Shown here one piece after another: positions 40,667 through 48,895 of a stretch of DNA of 51,674 bases. The translations under genes were made by a program, and so were the position numbers. Below the pieces are notes generated by a model, which did not search any database, was not told the origin of the DNA, and saw only the letters and a program-made list of their open reading frames with translations. Location of the stretch: the NCBI GenBank assembly GCA_024401555.1, contig JAKSKV010000023.1, forward strand, positions 1 to 51,674. The letters run 5' to 3'. How positions within the stretch are numbered: the first letter of the stretch is position 1; each line of letters opens with the position of its first letter. Source of the stretch: Paludibacteraceae bacterium (GTDB taxonomy: Bacteria; Bacteroidota; Bacteroidia; Bacteroidales; Paludibacteraceae).

Positions 40667-42820
40667 ATGGGAAATAGCAATAAGTTACCTTTGGAGGCTT
40701 GGGTGCCTGGTGGACGGTTATATGATGAATTTCAACCGGAACACTTTACGAGCATCGCTGTCCGTGACCGTTGGGCCGCGGTGGTGGACGCAAAGGGAAA
40801 TTTAACGCTTTACGAGGTGGAGCCGATCTCCTCTAAGATGAAATGTCGTTCGGTCACCTTCCTCAACGACGCTATATTTGATGTTTTGGAGGAGGAGATT
40901 GAGCCAACAGTTCAATTGATCATATCGGGTCTCTCTTTGGAGGAAGAGAGGCTGTCGATTTATCTACAAATCGAATCGTATCTGGTGAAACTGCAAGTGT
41001 GGGAAGAGCAACTCTCGTGGTCGTGGATGGTCTCAACCTCAGATTGGAGGCTGACTGCGACAGATGGTAGGGGTACCTACCTGTTTGTGCTGGAAGATAG
41101 GGAGGAGATTCACACACTTACTCCGCAAGGTGATGAGCGTACGCTCTATGTGGAGAGTGATCCACGCTTTACGCTCCGTACTACGCCCTCCCGCCAGGAG
41201 TTTGGCATCGATCAGATGTTCTTTCTCTCGCCGGATAAGAAAAAATTAGCCTTTTATCGTTTAGACCAATCCGAAGTGACCACCTTCCCGATTGTCGCCG
41301 CACCAGATGGAAAGGAGATGCCGTCGTGTAAGATGGAGCGCTATCCGATGGCGGGTACCCATACGCCGGAACGTGTGGAGGTGGCTGTGTTGGATATGAC
41401 CACCGGTCGTGTTACACATTTGGAGCGTTATGGTGAGATTTGTTACTGGGTAGGACTCACCTGGTCGCCCCTTTCGGATCGTTTATATTGCTTTGCGGTG
41501 GATCGACGCCAACAATCGAGTCGTTTGTTGCGTTTTGATGTGACATCAGGCAAATGTGAGGGTGAAATTTTATGCGAAGACAATTCGAAATATGTCGAAC
41601 AACAGCATTCGCTCTATTTTATCGATGCCGATAGATTCCTCTTCCAGACACGTTCATATTCAGGTTATAACCATATATATCTTTTTGATTTAAAGGTAAA
41701 TACGCTGAATCAGATCACCCAAGGCAATTGGGAGGTGACCTCTCTTTTAGGCTACTCTTCCGAAAGGGATGCGGTTCTATACCTTGCGACCAAGAATTCT
41801 CCGATGAATAGGGATTTTTTTGCAACCCGGTTGTCGGATGGGGAGACCTTTTCGCTCTCTCCGCAGATTGGTACCCACCAAATTTTCATGGATGAGGCCG
41901 TCTCCCTCTATGTCGATCTCTTTCAGTCGGTGAGTGAACCTTGCGTGACAACTTTAGGTAGTTTGGCGTGTTATGGCGATACCCATGTTTTGCTCCGTTC
42001 GCGTAACCCCTACGAGGGGTACGATCTCCCGGAAAGGGAGGTGGGCATCTTGCCGAAGGCGGATCCTTCTGAGGATGACCTCTATTATCGTATCGTAAAA
42101 CCTAAAAATATTAAGCCTGGCGATCGTTTACCAGTCGTTTTCTATGTTTATGGTGGACCTCATGTGCAGTTGATCACCAATACTTGGGGAAGCGGAACCA
42201 AGGGGTTTGAGGAGATGATGGCGGATGCGGGGTGCGTGGTGTTTTACATCGATCCGCATGGATCTGATAACCGAGGTTTTGACTTTGAGAGCGAGATCCG
42301 CGACGACATCAATGGACCGCAGATGCGCGATTATAAGTATGCCCTCAACTGGCTCTTCCTGACGCACGACTATGTCGATAGAAATCGGGTGGCGATTTAT
42401 GGTTGGAGTTTTGGTGGTTTCATGACCTTGACCATGCTGCTTCGTAGCGGATTCCCCTTCAAGGTGGGCGTGGCAGGAGGTGCGGTGGTGTCGTGGCGCT
42501 ATTATGAGACAATGTACACGGAGCGCTATATGAGTTTGGATGAGAAGGGAGAGACCTCCGGCGACCACTTCGACCGTAGCGATATGACACGCTATGTCGC
42601 AAATTTGAAGGCTCCGTTGATGATGATCCACTGTTGCGAAGATCCGGTTGTCTTGCCGCTGCAACTCAACTATCTCCTTTCTGAATTGAACAAGTGCGAT
42701 GGTGGCGTGAACGGGTTGGTCAGCTGTTACCTCTATCCAGGACATCAGCACAATGTCCGTGGACCGCAGCGGGTGAACCTGATGGAGAAGGTCAAAGATA
42801 TGATTTTTAAGTATCTATAG
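40667..42820 (+). CDS. S9 family prolyl oligopeptidase (DPP-IV-like)
   Basis: A 717-residue serine peptidase with an N-terminal beta-propeller (about residues 1-450) and a C-terminal alpha/beta hydrolase domain. The nucleophile Ser is in YGWSFGGFMTL (about 577-587), the catalytic Asp in CCEDPVV (about 656-662) and His in YPGHQHNVRG (about 690-699). VVFYVYGGPHVQLI supplies the oxyanion-side block. It would cut dipeptides with Pro or Ala at position 2. Unlike most Bacteroidetes DPP-IV enzymes it has no signal peptide (MGNSNKLPLEAWVPG), so it may be cytoplasmic. It follows the ABC-F gene by 4 bp, which suggests co-transcription. Confidence 0.92.
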   Translation: MGNSNKLPLEAWVPGGRLYDEFQPEHFTSIAVRDRWAAVVDAKGNLTLYEVEPISSKMKCRSVTFLNDAIFDVLEEEIEPTVQLIISGLSLEEERLSIYLQIESYLVKLQVWEEQLSWSWMVSTSDWRLTATDGRGTYLFVLEDREEIHTLTPQGDERTLYVESDPRFTLRTTPSRQEFGIDQMFFLSPDKKKLAFYRLDQSEVTTFPIVAAPDGKEMPSCKMERYPMAGTHTPERVEVAVLDMTTGRVTHLERYGEICYWVGLTWSPLSDRLYCFAVDRRQQSSRLLRFDVTSGKCEGEILCEDNSKYVEQQHSLYFIDADRFLFQTRSYSGYNHIYLFDLKVNTLNQITQGNWEVTSLLGYSSERDAVLYLATKNSPMNRDFFATRLSDGETFSLSPQIGTHQIFMDEAVSLYVDLFQSVSEPCVTTLGSLACYGDTHVLLRSRNPYEGYDLPEREVGILPKADPSEDDLYYRIVKPKNIKPGDRLPVVFYVYGGPHVQLITNTWGSGTKGFEEMMADAGCVVFYIDPHGSDNRGFDFESEIRDDINGPQMRDYKYALNWLFLTHDYVDRNRVAIYGWSFGGFMTLTMLLRSGFPFKVGVAGGAVVSWRYYETMYTERYMSLDEKGETSGDHFDRSDMTRYVANLKAPLMMIHCCEDPVVLPLQLNYLLSELNKCDGGVNGLVSCYLYPGHQHNVRGPQRVNLMEKVKDMIFKYL

Positions 42821-42858
42821 GCTAATTTTATGAGTTATGATAAGAAATGTAGAAAATA

Positions 42859-42890
42859 TTTGTGTGAAAATATATTTGTGGTTACATTTG
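42859..42890 (+). promoter_or_regulatory. Consensus promoter, orphan cassette 3
   Basis: TTTG (42859-42862), a 20-bp spacer, TACATTTG (42883-42890): exact consensus, 38 bp after the peptidase stop. A second TAnnTTTG (42871-42878) overlaps the spacer. Confidence 0.7.
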
Positions 42891-42895
42891 TAACG

Positions 42896-42974
42896 CAAAC
42901 AAAACAGGTAGATTTTTTCATAGTTAAGGTTTAGATTGGTTAAGGGACGTTGTGAAACGTCCCTTAATTATTTT
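42896..42974 (+). ncRNA. Candidate small RNA, about 79 nt
   Basis: A perfect promoter and a perfect terminator bracket about 79 nt with no reading frame. Ends are inferred from spacing. Its terminator shares the 12-nt apex CGTTGTGAAACG with orphan cassette 2 (11628-11705), and both RNAs have an A/U-rich 5' part of 40-45 nt. No known family is recognised. Alternatively the promoter is a chance match in the peptidase 3' UTR and the hairpin simply ends that transcript. Confidence 0.45.
42940..42974 (+). terminator. Intrinsic terminator
   Basis: TTAAGGGACGTT and AACGTCCCTTAA form a perfect 12-bp stem around the tetraloop GTGA and are followed by TTATTTT. Confidence 0.88.
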
Positions 42975-43080
42975 GTGTCGGTTTCAAGTGCCTAATAATT
43001 TTGATTTATTATCCCCCTTTTTTACCTTTTGATAATTTACTTCTCTCTTTGATTTATCGTTCCATGTCTTTTTTTTTCTT

Positions 43081-43088
43081 TATTTTTG
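43081..43088 (+). promoter_or_regulatory. -7 element of the antiporter gene
   Basis: TATTTTTG matches TAnnTTTG, 22 bp before the ATG at 43111. No TTTG is present at 19-20 bp. The region upstream is pyrimidine-rich. Confidence 0.5.
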
Positions 43089-43110
43089 CATTTGGTAAAT
43101 TGCCAAGTGT

Positions 43111-45252
43111 ATGGAGCAAATAGTGAATAATTTCTTTCATCTTCCGGTGACCGACCCAATCCTGATTTTCGCATTGGTGTTGTTCGTCATCCTTATTGCT
43201 CCGTTGGTATTGGACCGGGTGAAAATCCCTCACATCATTGGACTAATCTTAGCGGGTGTCTTGTTGGGTGAGAATGGTGCGGGTGTCTTGAAGCGCGATA
43301 TGAGTTTTGAACTCTTCGGTGCGGTGGGATTGCTCTACATCATGTTCCTGGCGGGACTTCAAATGGATTTGACCGACTTTAAGAAGAATTCCAAGAAGAG
43401 CGTCTTCTTTGGTCTGGTCACCTTTGCGGTGCCGATGGTCTTAGGCTCAGTGAGCAGTTATTACCTGTTGCGTTATTTCTTTGCCAAATCAACCCTTGAT
43501 TTTCAGGTGACAGGCGTTTTCTCCTTGGATGGCTATCTTGTTTTGGCCTCCTTGTTGATTGCCAGTATGTACGCCTCCCATACATTGATCTCCTATCCGA
43601 TTGTGGGACGTTTCGGTGTGACCAAGAACTCTGCGGTCAATATCTCTTTGGGTGGTACGATGATCGCCACCACGCTCTCCTTGATTATCCTTGCCGTGAT
43701 TGTGGCGATGTGCCGAGGGGAGGTGAGTGCCCAGTATTGGTTGCGTTTTGTGGGATCGGTCCTCATCTTCGCTTTGATCATTGGATTCGTCTATCCGAAA
43801 TTGGCGGATCGGTTCTTTAAGCATCATGAGGATAGTATCCTACAATATATCTTCGTCTTGGCGATGGTTTTCCTCGGCGGGTTTTTGGCGAAGATGGCCT
43901 CTTTGGAACCTATCATCGGAGCCTTCATGGTGGGATTGACCTTGAATCGTTATATTCCCCGCATCTCTCCTTTGATGAACCGCCTGGATTTTGTGGGAAA
44001 TGCGATCTTCATCCCCTTCTTCTTGATTGGAGTCGGTATGTTGATTGATGTCCGCAGCGTCTTTTCGAGTCTCAATTCGTTGATCGCCGCCTTTGTGATG
44101 AGTTTCGTCGCCTCCTTCTCCAAATATTTGGCAGCGGTGATTACCCGCAAGACATTCAAGATGTCGAAGGAGGAGGGTTTGATGATATTCGGATTGAGCA
44201 ATGCCCAGGCTGCCGCCACTTTGGCAGCGGTGATGATTGGCCACTCGATCGAGATCGGTGTGACGCCGGAGGGTATTTCCGTACCTCTTTTGAGCGACGA
44301 TATTTTGAACGGAACCATTGTCATGATATTGGTGACCTGCACGATCTCCTCTTTCGCCACGGAGAAAGCGGCCCGAAAGTTGGTTATCCAACAAGACCAA
44401 TTGGATGAAAAACTCTCTGACGAGAAGTTGGAGGACCGTATTTTGATACCAGTTTACAATCCAGATACTTTGAATAGCTTGATGGAGCTCTCCATCCTAC
44501 TAAAGGTGGATAAGAGCCGTGAGCCGCTCTATGCGTTGGCCATCGCGAACAAGAACGCCGCCCATCTCACCTCTGAGGAGAAGGCGAAGAAATTGTTGGA
44601 ACGTGCGGCCAAGATTGCCTCCGCCACTGATAATTCCGTAAGAATGATGACTCGTTTCGATGTGAATGTGACGAGTGGTATCGTGGAGACCATTCGAGAG
44701 AACCATATCACAGAGGTGGTGATGGGACTTCACCATAAGAACAATTTCGCGGATTCCTATTTGGGTGATAAGACCGACAATTTGTTGAAAGCTACCAACC
44801 AGATGACGATGATTTACCATTCGACGCAACCGGTAAGCACCATTAAACGCATTGTGGTGGCGGTGCCACCGATGGCAGAGTTTGAGGTGGGATTCGTGAA
44901 GTGGTACGATCGTGTGAAGAACATTGCGAAACAGATTGGCGCCCATGTCTTGTTCTATGCGCATAAGGAGACGCTGGATCAAATTCAGGTCTTGGTGGAC
45001 CGCAAAAGGTTCGGCGTTCCTACCCAGTTCAAGGAGTTGGACGATTGGGAGGATTTCTTGGTGCTGACCGGTGAGGTGGGGGATAATGACCTTCTCGTTG
45101 TGGTTACCTCCAGAAAGGGTGCGATGTCTTACAATCCGCTCTTCGAGAAATTGCCAAGTTATCTCTCTAAATATTTTCATAAGAATAGTTATATCCTCCT
45201 CTATCCGGATCAGTTCGATGAGGAGAATCCAGAATCATATAAAACGATATGA
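43111..45252 (+). CDS. CPA2-type cation/proton antiporter with C-terminal universal-stress-like domain
   Basis: A 713-residue inner-membrane protein. Residues about 15-430 contain 12-13 membrane helices of the Na+/H+ or K+/H+ exchanger fold: IPHIIGLILAGVLLGENGAG (helix 2), FLAGLQMDLTDF (helix 3), and LEPIIGAFMVGLTLNRYIPR further on. Residues about 440-710 are cytoplasmic with two UspA-like halves (LEDRILIPVYNPDTLNSL, IKRIVVAVPPMAEFEVGF), which in related proteins bind nucleotides and gate transport. It overlaps the acyltransferase gene by 4 bp (ATGA). The ion specificity is not determined. Confidence 0.92.
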   Translation: MEQIVNNFFHLPVTDPILIFALVLFVILIAPLVLDRVKIPHIIGLILAGVLLGENGAGVLKRDMSFELFGAVGLLYIMFLAGLQMDLTDFKKNSKKSVFFGLVTFAVPMVLGSVSSYYLLRYFFAKSTLDFQVTGVFSLDGYLVLASLLIASMYASHTLISYPIVGRFGVTKNSAVNISLGGTMIATTLSLIILAVIVAMCRGEVSAQYWLRFVGSVLIFALIIGFVYPKLADRFFKHHEDSILQYIFVLAMVFLGGFLAKMASLEPIIGAFMVGLTLNRYIPRISPLMNRLDFVGNAIFIPFFLIGVGMLIDVRSVFSSLNSLIAAFVMSFVASFSKYLAAVITRKTFKMSKEEGLMIFGLSNAQAAATLAAVMIGHSIEIGVTPEGISVPLLSDDILNGTIVMILVTCTISSFATEKAARKLVIQQDQLDEKLSDEKLEDRILIPVYNPDTLNSLMELSILLKVDKSREPLYALAIANKNAAHLTSEEKAKKLLERAAKIASATDNSVRMMTRFDVNVTSGIVETIRENHITEVVMGLHHKNNFADSYLGDKTDNLLKATNQMTMIYHSTQPVSTIKRIVVAVPPMAEFEVGFVKWYDRVKNIAKQIGAHVLFYAHKETLDQIQVLVDRKRFGVPTQFKELDDWEDFLVLTGEVGDNDLLVVVTSRKGAMSYNPLFEKLPSYLSKYFHKNSYILLYPDQFDEENPESYKTI

Positions 45253-46619
45253 GCCAGTATTCTAAAACCTCTCTCTACTACAAGTTGATGAGAGTCTATA
45301 GTAACTTTGTCTATCCGATGTGGTATTCCTCGGAGAATATCATGATCAATGGTCGTGGTAATATCCCTGAGGGCGAACCAGTCATCTTTGCGCCCAATCA
45401 CCAAAATGCGTTTGTGGACGCGATGGCTTTGCTCTATTCCTCTCCCCAACCGGTGGTGTTTTGGGTGAGGGCGGATCTCTTCCAAAATAAACTGGTGGAT
45501 AAAATCCTTCGTTCGTTGAAGATGATGCCCGCCTATCGTATGCGTAACGGTGTGGAGAATTTGAAGAAAAACGATGAGTCTATCGACAATTCGGTGGATA
45601 TCTTGACCCACGACCAGTTCCTTTGCCTGATGCCGGAGGGCGGCCAAGATGAGAAGCGACGCCTTCGCCCGTTGGTGAAGGGAATATTCAGAAGCGCATT
45701 CGCCGCCCAAGAGAAGATGAGTGACGAGTGGGTGAAGATTGTTCCCGTCGGCATAGATTATGGACATTACGACCGAAGTGGAAGGCATTTGATCGTCAAT
45801 TTCGGTCGTCCGCTCAACATCAAGGATTATTACGAGCAGTACAAGGAGAATGCTCCTCGCACCATGAATACCATCAAAGAGGATTTGTCTAGTAGGATGA
45901 AACCCCTTATGTTGCATATCCAAGATGAAGAGGACTACAACACCTTCTATACGGCATCCTATCTCTTCAACGAAGCGATGTTGCGGGCACTTCAGTTGGA
46001 AGACAACTTGACCAACCGTTTGATTGCTAGACAGAAGCTGATTGCGATTTTCGACAAGGCCAAAGCTGAGAACGACGCCGAGTTGAATCCGTTAAGGATC
46101 GCTTGTGCCGAGTGGAATGGCAAGAGCGACGATATCGCTTTCCGTGCGCGTGTGGCGGAGGAAAGAGGTTTCGATGCGGAATTGGTTATCAAGTTGATTT
46201 ATTTGGTGGTGACTTTACCTCTCGTGGTCTATGCGTTGGTGATGAATTTTATCCCGTATGCGATTTCGAAGGCATTGGGAAGAAATTCAAAAGGCAGTGG
46301 ATTTGAGGCCTCTTTCAAAATGGGTGCGGCGATGTTCTTCTGTCCGATTTTCTATCTGATCGAGACGGCGCTCTTCCCGACGTTGCTGGAAGGTCTTTAT
46401 GGCCTATTCGATATTTCCGTGACCGCCACCAGAATGCAGCAATTGCTCTTCTTCTTGACGTTGCCGATCTCTTTCTTCTTCATGTTGCGTTACAAATGGA
46501 AGTTCCAATATGTGAAGGAGCGCCTGCGCAACATCTTCTGCAAACGCTTGGTGAAGAGACGCGATGAGGCGATCGCTTCTATCCAGAAGTTGGTGGCGAA
46601 GTACAAAGAGGATAGGTAA
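45249..46619 (+). CDS. 1-acyl-glycerol-3-phosphate acyltransferase-like protein
   Basis: A 456-residue membrane-associated acyltransferase (PlsC superfamily). The catalytic region is APNHQNAFVDAMALL (about residues 49-63), where His and Asp are five residues apart, a spacing I recall from Bacteroidetes members of this group. LMPEGGQDEKRRLRPLVKG (about 126-144) is the glycerol-phosphate-binding block. Two or three hydrophobic segments near the C-terminus (about 310-330, 355-380 and 395-415) anchor it. It would acylate lysophosphatidic acid or a related lipid, supplying substrate for CdsA. It is translationally coupled to the antiporter gene. Confidence 0.88.
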   Translation: MSQYSKTSLYYKLMRVYSNFVYPMWYSSENIMINGRGNIPEGEPVIFAPNHQNAFVDAMALLYSSPQPVVFWVRADLFQNKLVDKILRSLKMMPAYRMRNGVENLKKNDESIDNSVDILTHDQFLCLMPEGGQDEKRRLRPLVKGIFRSAFAAQEKMSDEWVKIVPVGIDYGHYDRSGRHLIVNFGRPLNIKDYYEQYKENAPRTMNTIKEDLSSRMKPLMLHIQDEEDYNTFYTASYLFNEAMLRALQLEDNLTNRLIARQKLIAIFDKAKAENDAELNPLRIACAEWNGKSDDIAFRARVAEERGFDAELVIKLIYLVVTLPLVVYALVMNFIPYAISKALGRNSKGSGFEASFKMGAAMFFCPIFYLIETALFPTLLEGLYGLFDISVTATRMQQLLFFLTLPISFFFMLRYKWKFQYVKERLRNIFCKRLVKRRDEAIASIQKLVAKYKEDR

Positions 46620-46652
46620 CCATCATTTCTTCATCCCTAATAAAAGTTGTCC

Positions 46653-47672
46653 ATGGAGGATTTTGATATAAGAAATTCAGCGGCGGAACGTGAACGTGAT
46701 TTTGAGAACGCCTTGCGTCCGCTCACTTTCGATGATTTCTCAGGTCAGAGTAAGATCATCGAGAATCTTCGCATCTTCACCCAAGCGGCTAAGATGCGAA
46801 ATGAACCTTTGGACCATATCCTCTTCCATGGTCCTCCAGGTCTGGGTAAGACCACATTGTCCAACATCATCGCCAATGAGTTGGGTGTGGGCTTCAAACT
46901 GACATCCGGCCCTGTTTTGGATAAACCGGGGGATTTGGCGGGTCTGCTCACCAATTTGGATCCGCACGATGTCCTTTTTATTGATGAGATCCACCGTCTC
47001 TCTCCTGTGGTGGAGGAGTATCTCTATTCCGCAATGGAGGATTTCCGTATTGATATTATGATCGATAAGGGGCCGAATGCCCGTTCCATCCAAATTGATT
47101 TGAACCCATTTACTTTGGTGGCGGCGACCACTCGTAGTGGATTGTTGACCAGTCCGTTGCGTGCCCGTTTCGGAATCAATTGCCATTTGGAGTATTACGA
47201 TGTGGATGTCTTGACGAAGATTGTGATGCGTTCCGCTTCCAAGTTGGGTGTCCCTTGCGAAGAGTCGGCCGCCGTGGAGGTCTCTCGAAGGAGTCGTGGT
47301 ACACCGCGTATCGCGAATGCGCTTTTGCGCCGCGTGCGGGATTTTGCCCAAGTGAAGGGAGATGGACGTATTAGTTTGCAAATTGCGCAATATGCCCTTG
47401 AGGCGTTGAATATAGACAAATATGGCCTGGACGAGATCGATAATAAGTTGTTGAATTTGTTGATCGACAAGTTCAACGGCGGACCAGTGGGACTCTCCAC
47501 CATCGCCACTGCGATGGGCGAGGATGCAGGAACCATTGAGGAGGTTTACGAACCTTATTTGATCAAGGAGGGATTCTTGAAGCGTACCCCTCGTGGACGT
47601 GAGGTGACCGATTTGGCGTTGAAACATTTAGGCAAATTCGATGGATTTGCGCGTCAGGGAACGTTGTTTTAG
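46653..47672 (+). CDS. ruvB: Holliday junction branch migration helicase RuvB
   Basis: RuvB (339 residues) is the hexameric motor that, with RuvA, moves Holliday junctions. Walker A is [12 protein letters not shown] (about residues 60-71), Walker B lies in [13 protein letters not shown], then [18 protein letters not shown], and [19 protein letters not shown] carries sensor and arginine-finger residues. The winged-helix end ([23 protein letters not shown]) is complete. A TTG at 46647 would add two residues; the ATG is preferred. ruvA and ruvC are not in the window, so this is a stand-alone copy, as in many Bacteroidetes. Confidence 0.98.
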   Translation: MEDFDIRNSAAERERDFENALRPLTFDDFSGQSKIIENLRIFTQAAKMRNEPLDHILFHGPPGLGKTTLSNIIANELGVGFKLTSGPVLDKPGDLAGLLTNLDPHDVLFIDEIHRLSPVVEEYLYSAMEDFRIDIMIDKGPNARSIQIDLNPFTLVAATTRSGLLTSPLRARFGINCHLEYYDVDVLTKIVMRSASKLGVPCEESAAVEVSRRSRGTPRIANALLRRVRDFAQVKGDGRISLQIAQYALEALNIDKYGLDEIDNKLLNLLIDKFNGGPVGLSTIATAMGEDAGTIEEVYEPYLIKEGFLKRTPRGREVTDLALKHLGKFDGFARQGTLF

Positions 47673-47696
47673 TTAAGTATTAAGAGTTAAGGGGTG

Positions 47697-48662
47697 ATGA
47701 AGCGCTTGCTCGTTACATATGCGATTCCTTCTGAATCTTTGAACGCTTTGAAAGAGCGGTTTGAGGTTATTGTTCCTGAGGAGGGTTCTTTCTCTCGGGA
47801 AGAGGTTTTGCGTCTTGTCCCCAACTGCGAGGCGATGCTTTCTATGTTCTCGTTCAAGGTGGATAGGGAGGTGATGGATGCGGGTAAGTCGTTGAAAATC
47901 ATCTCGAATTTTGGCGTAGGCTACAATAATATTGATATCTCCTATGCGAAGGAGCGTGGAATTGTGGTGACCAATACGCCCGATCCGGTGGTGGAACCAA
48001 CAGCGGAGTTGGCATTCGCTTTGATGTCTGACTTGGCGCGCCGCGTGAGCGAGTGCGACGCTAAACTGAAACGACGTGATGATGGTCTGAAGTGGGGCGT
48101 GATGGAAAATTTAGGCGTCGGCCTTTGGGGAAAGCGGCTCGGCATAGTGGGCCTGGGCAACATCGGCAAGGCGATCGCCCGTCGGGCTTTGGTCTCGGGC
48201 ATGGAGGTTGTCTATTATAATCGTCACCCTTTGAGTTGGCTGGAAGAAGATTATTTAGGCGTTTCTTATCTGCCTTTCGAAGAGCTATTAGCCACCTCGG
48301 ACTATCTTTCGCTCAATACACCATTGACTGAAAGCACCTTTCACTTGATGGATCAAACCACCATCGCCCAAATGAAGCGGGGCGCATTCCTGATCAACAC
48401 AGCCCGGGGCCCTGTGGTGGACGAAGCGGCTTTGGTGTCGGCATTGCGCAGTGGACATTTGGCGGGAGCGGGATTGGATGTCTATGAGTTCGAACCTGCC
48501 ATTACGGATGATTTATTAACAATGGATAATGTGGTTTTGGTGCCCCATATCGGTACCGCCACGATGGATGCCCGTATCGAGATGGGTAATTATGCGGCGG
48601 AAAATATCTTGCTTTTTTTCCGTGGTGAAGAACCATTGAGCGTCGTTGTCGGGGAAAAATGA
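47697..48662 (+). CDS. D-2-hydroxyacid dehydrogenase (NAD-dependent)
   Basis: A 321-residue enzyme of the D-isomer-specific 2-hydroxyacid dehydrogenase family. The NAD-binding motif is LGIVGLGNIGKAIARRA (about residues 147-163). The catalytic residues are Arg in INTARGPVVDEAAL (about 232-245), Glu in LDVYEFEP (about 258-265) and His in VLVPHIGTATMDAR (about 280-293). FGVGYNNIDISYAKERGIVVTNTP is the substrate-side block. Glyoxylate/hydroxypyruvate reductase is the likeliest activity, but the substrate is not fixed by sequence. It starts 24 bp after ruvB. The ATG at 47697 is preferred over the GTG three bases earlier. The 233 bp after it hold no clear gene. Confidence 0.9.
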   Translation: MKRLLVTYAIPSESLNALKERFEVIVPEEGSFSREEVLRLVPNCEAMLSMFSFKVDREVMDAGKSLKIISNFGVGYNNIDISYAKERGIVVTNTPDPVVEPTAELAFALMSDLARRVSECDAKLKRRDDGLKWGVMENLGVGLWGKRLGIVGLGNIGKAIARRALVSGMEVVYYNRHPLSWLEEDYLGVSYLPFEELLATSDYLSLNTPLTESTFHLMDQTTIAQMKRGAFLINTARGPVVDEAALVSALRSGHLAGAGLDVYEFEPAITDDLLTMDNVVLVPHIGTATMDARIEMGNYAAENILLFFRGEEPLSVVVGEK

Positions 48663-48895
48663 TTCGCTATTTTGTTCTGAAAAAATCTCCTAACCATATC
48701 TTCTGACTTGATTTCCCCTATTGGTATCACTATGTGTGTGATTATGTGCTGATTAAAAAATAATGAAAAGTTTTTAAATCAAATAATTATTTCCTAAATT
48801 GCGTGGCGTTTTTTTGAGGACGTGTGTTTTGAGTAAGGTGTTGACAATCAGTATGTTTCCGTTTTGCGGGGATTGTGTTATACTAATTTGTAACC

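Noticed and set aside
38923-40680. A 585-residue open frame on the minus strand
   Set aside because: It lies wholly opposite the ABC-F gene, whose Walker and signature motifs are intact. The antisense protein has no recognisable family.
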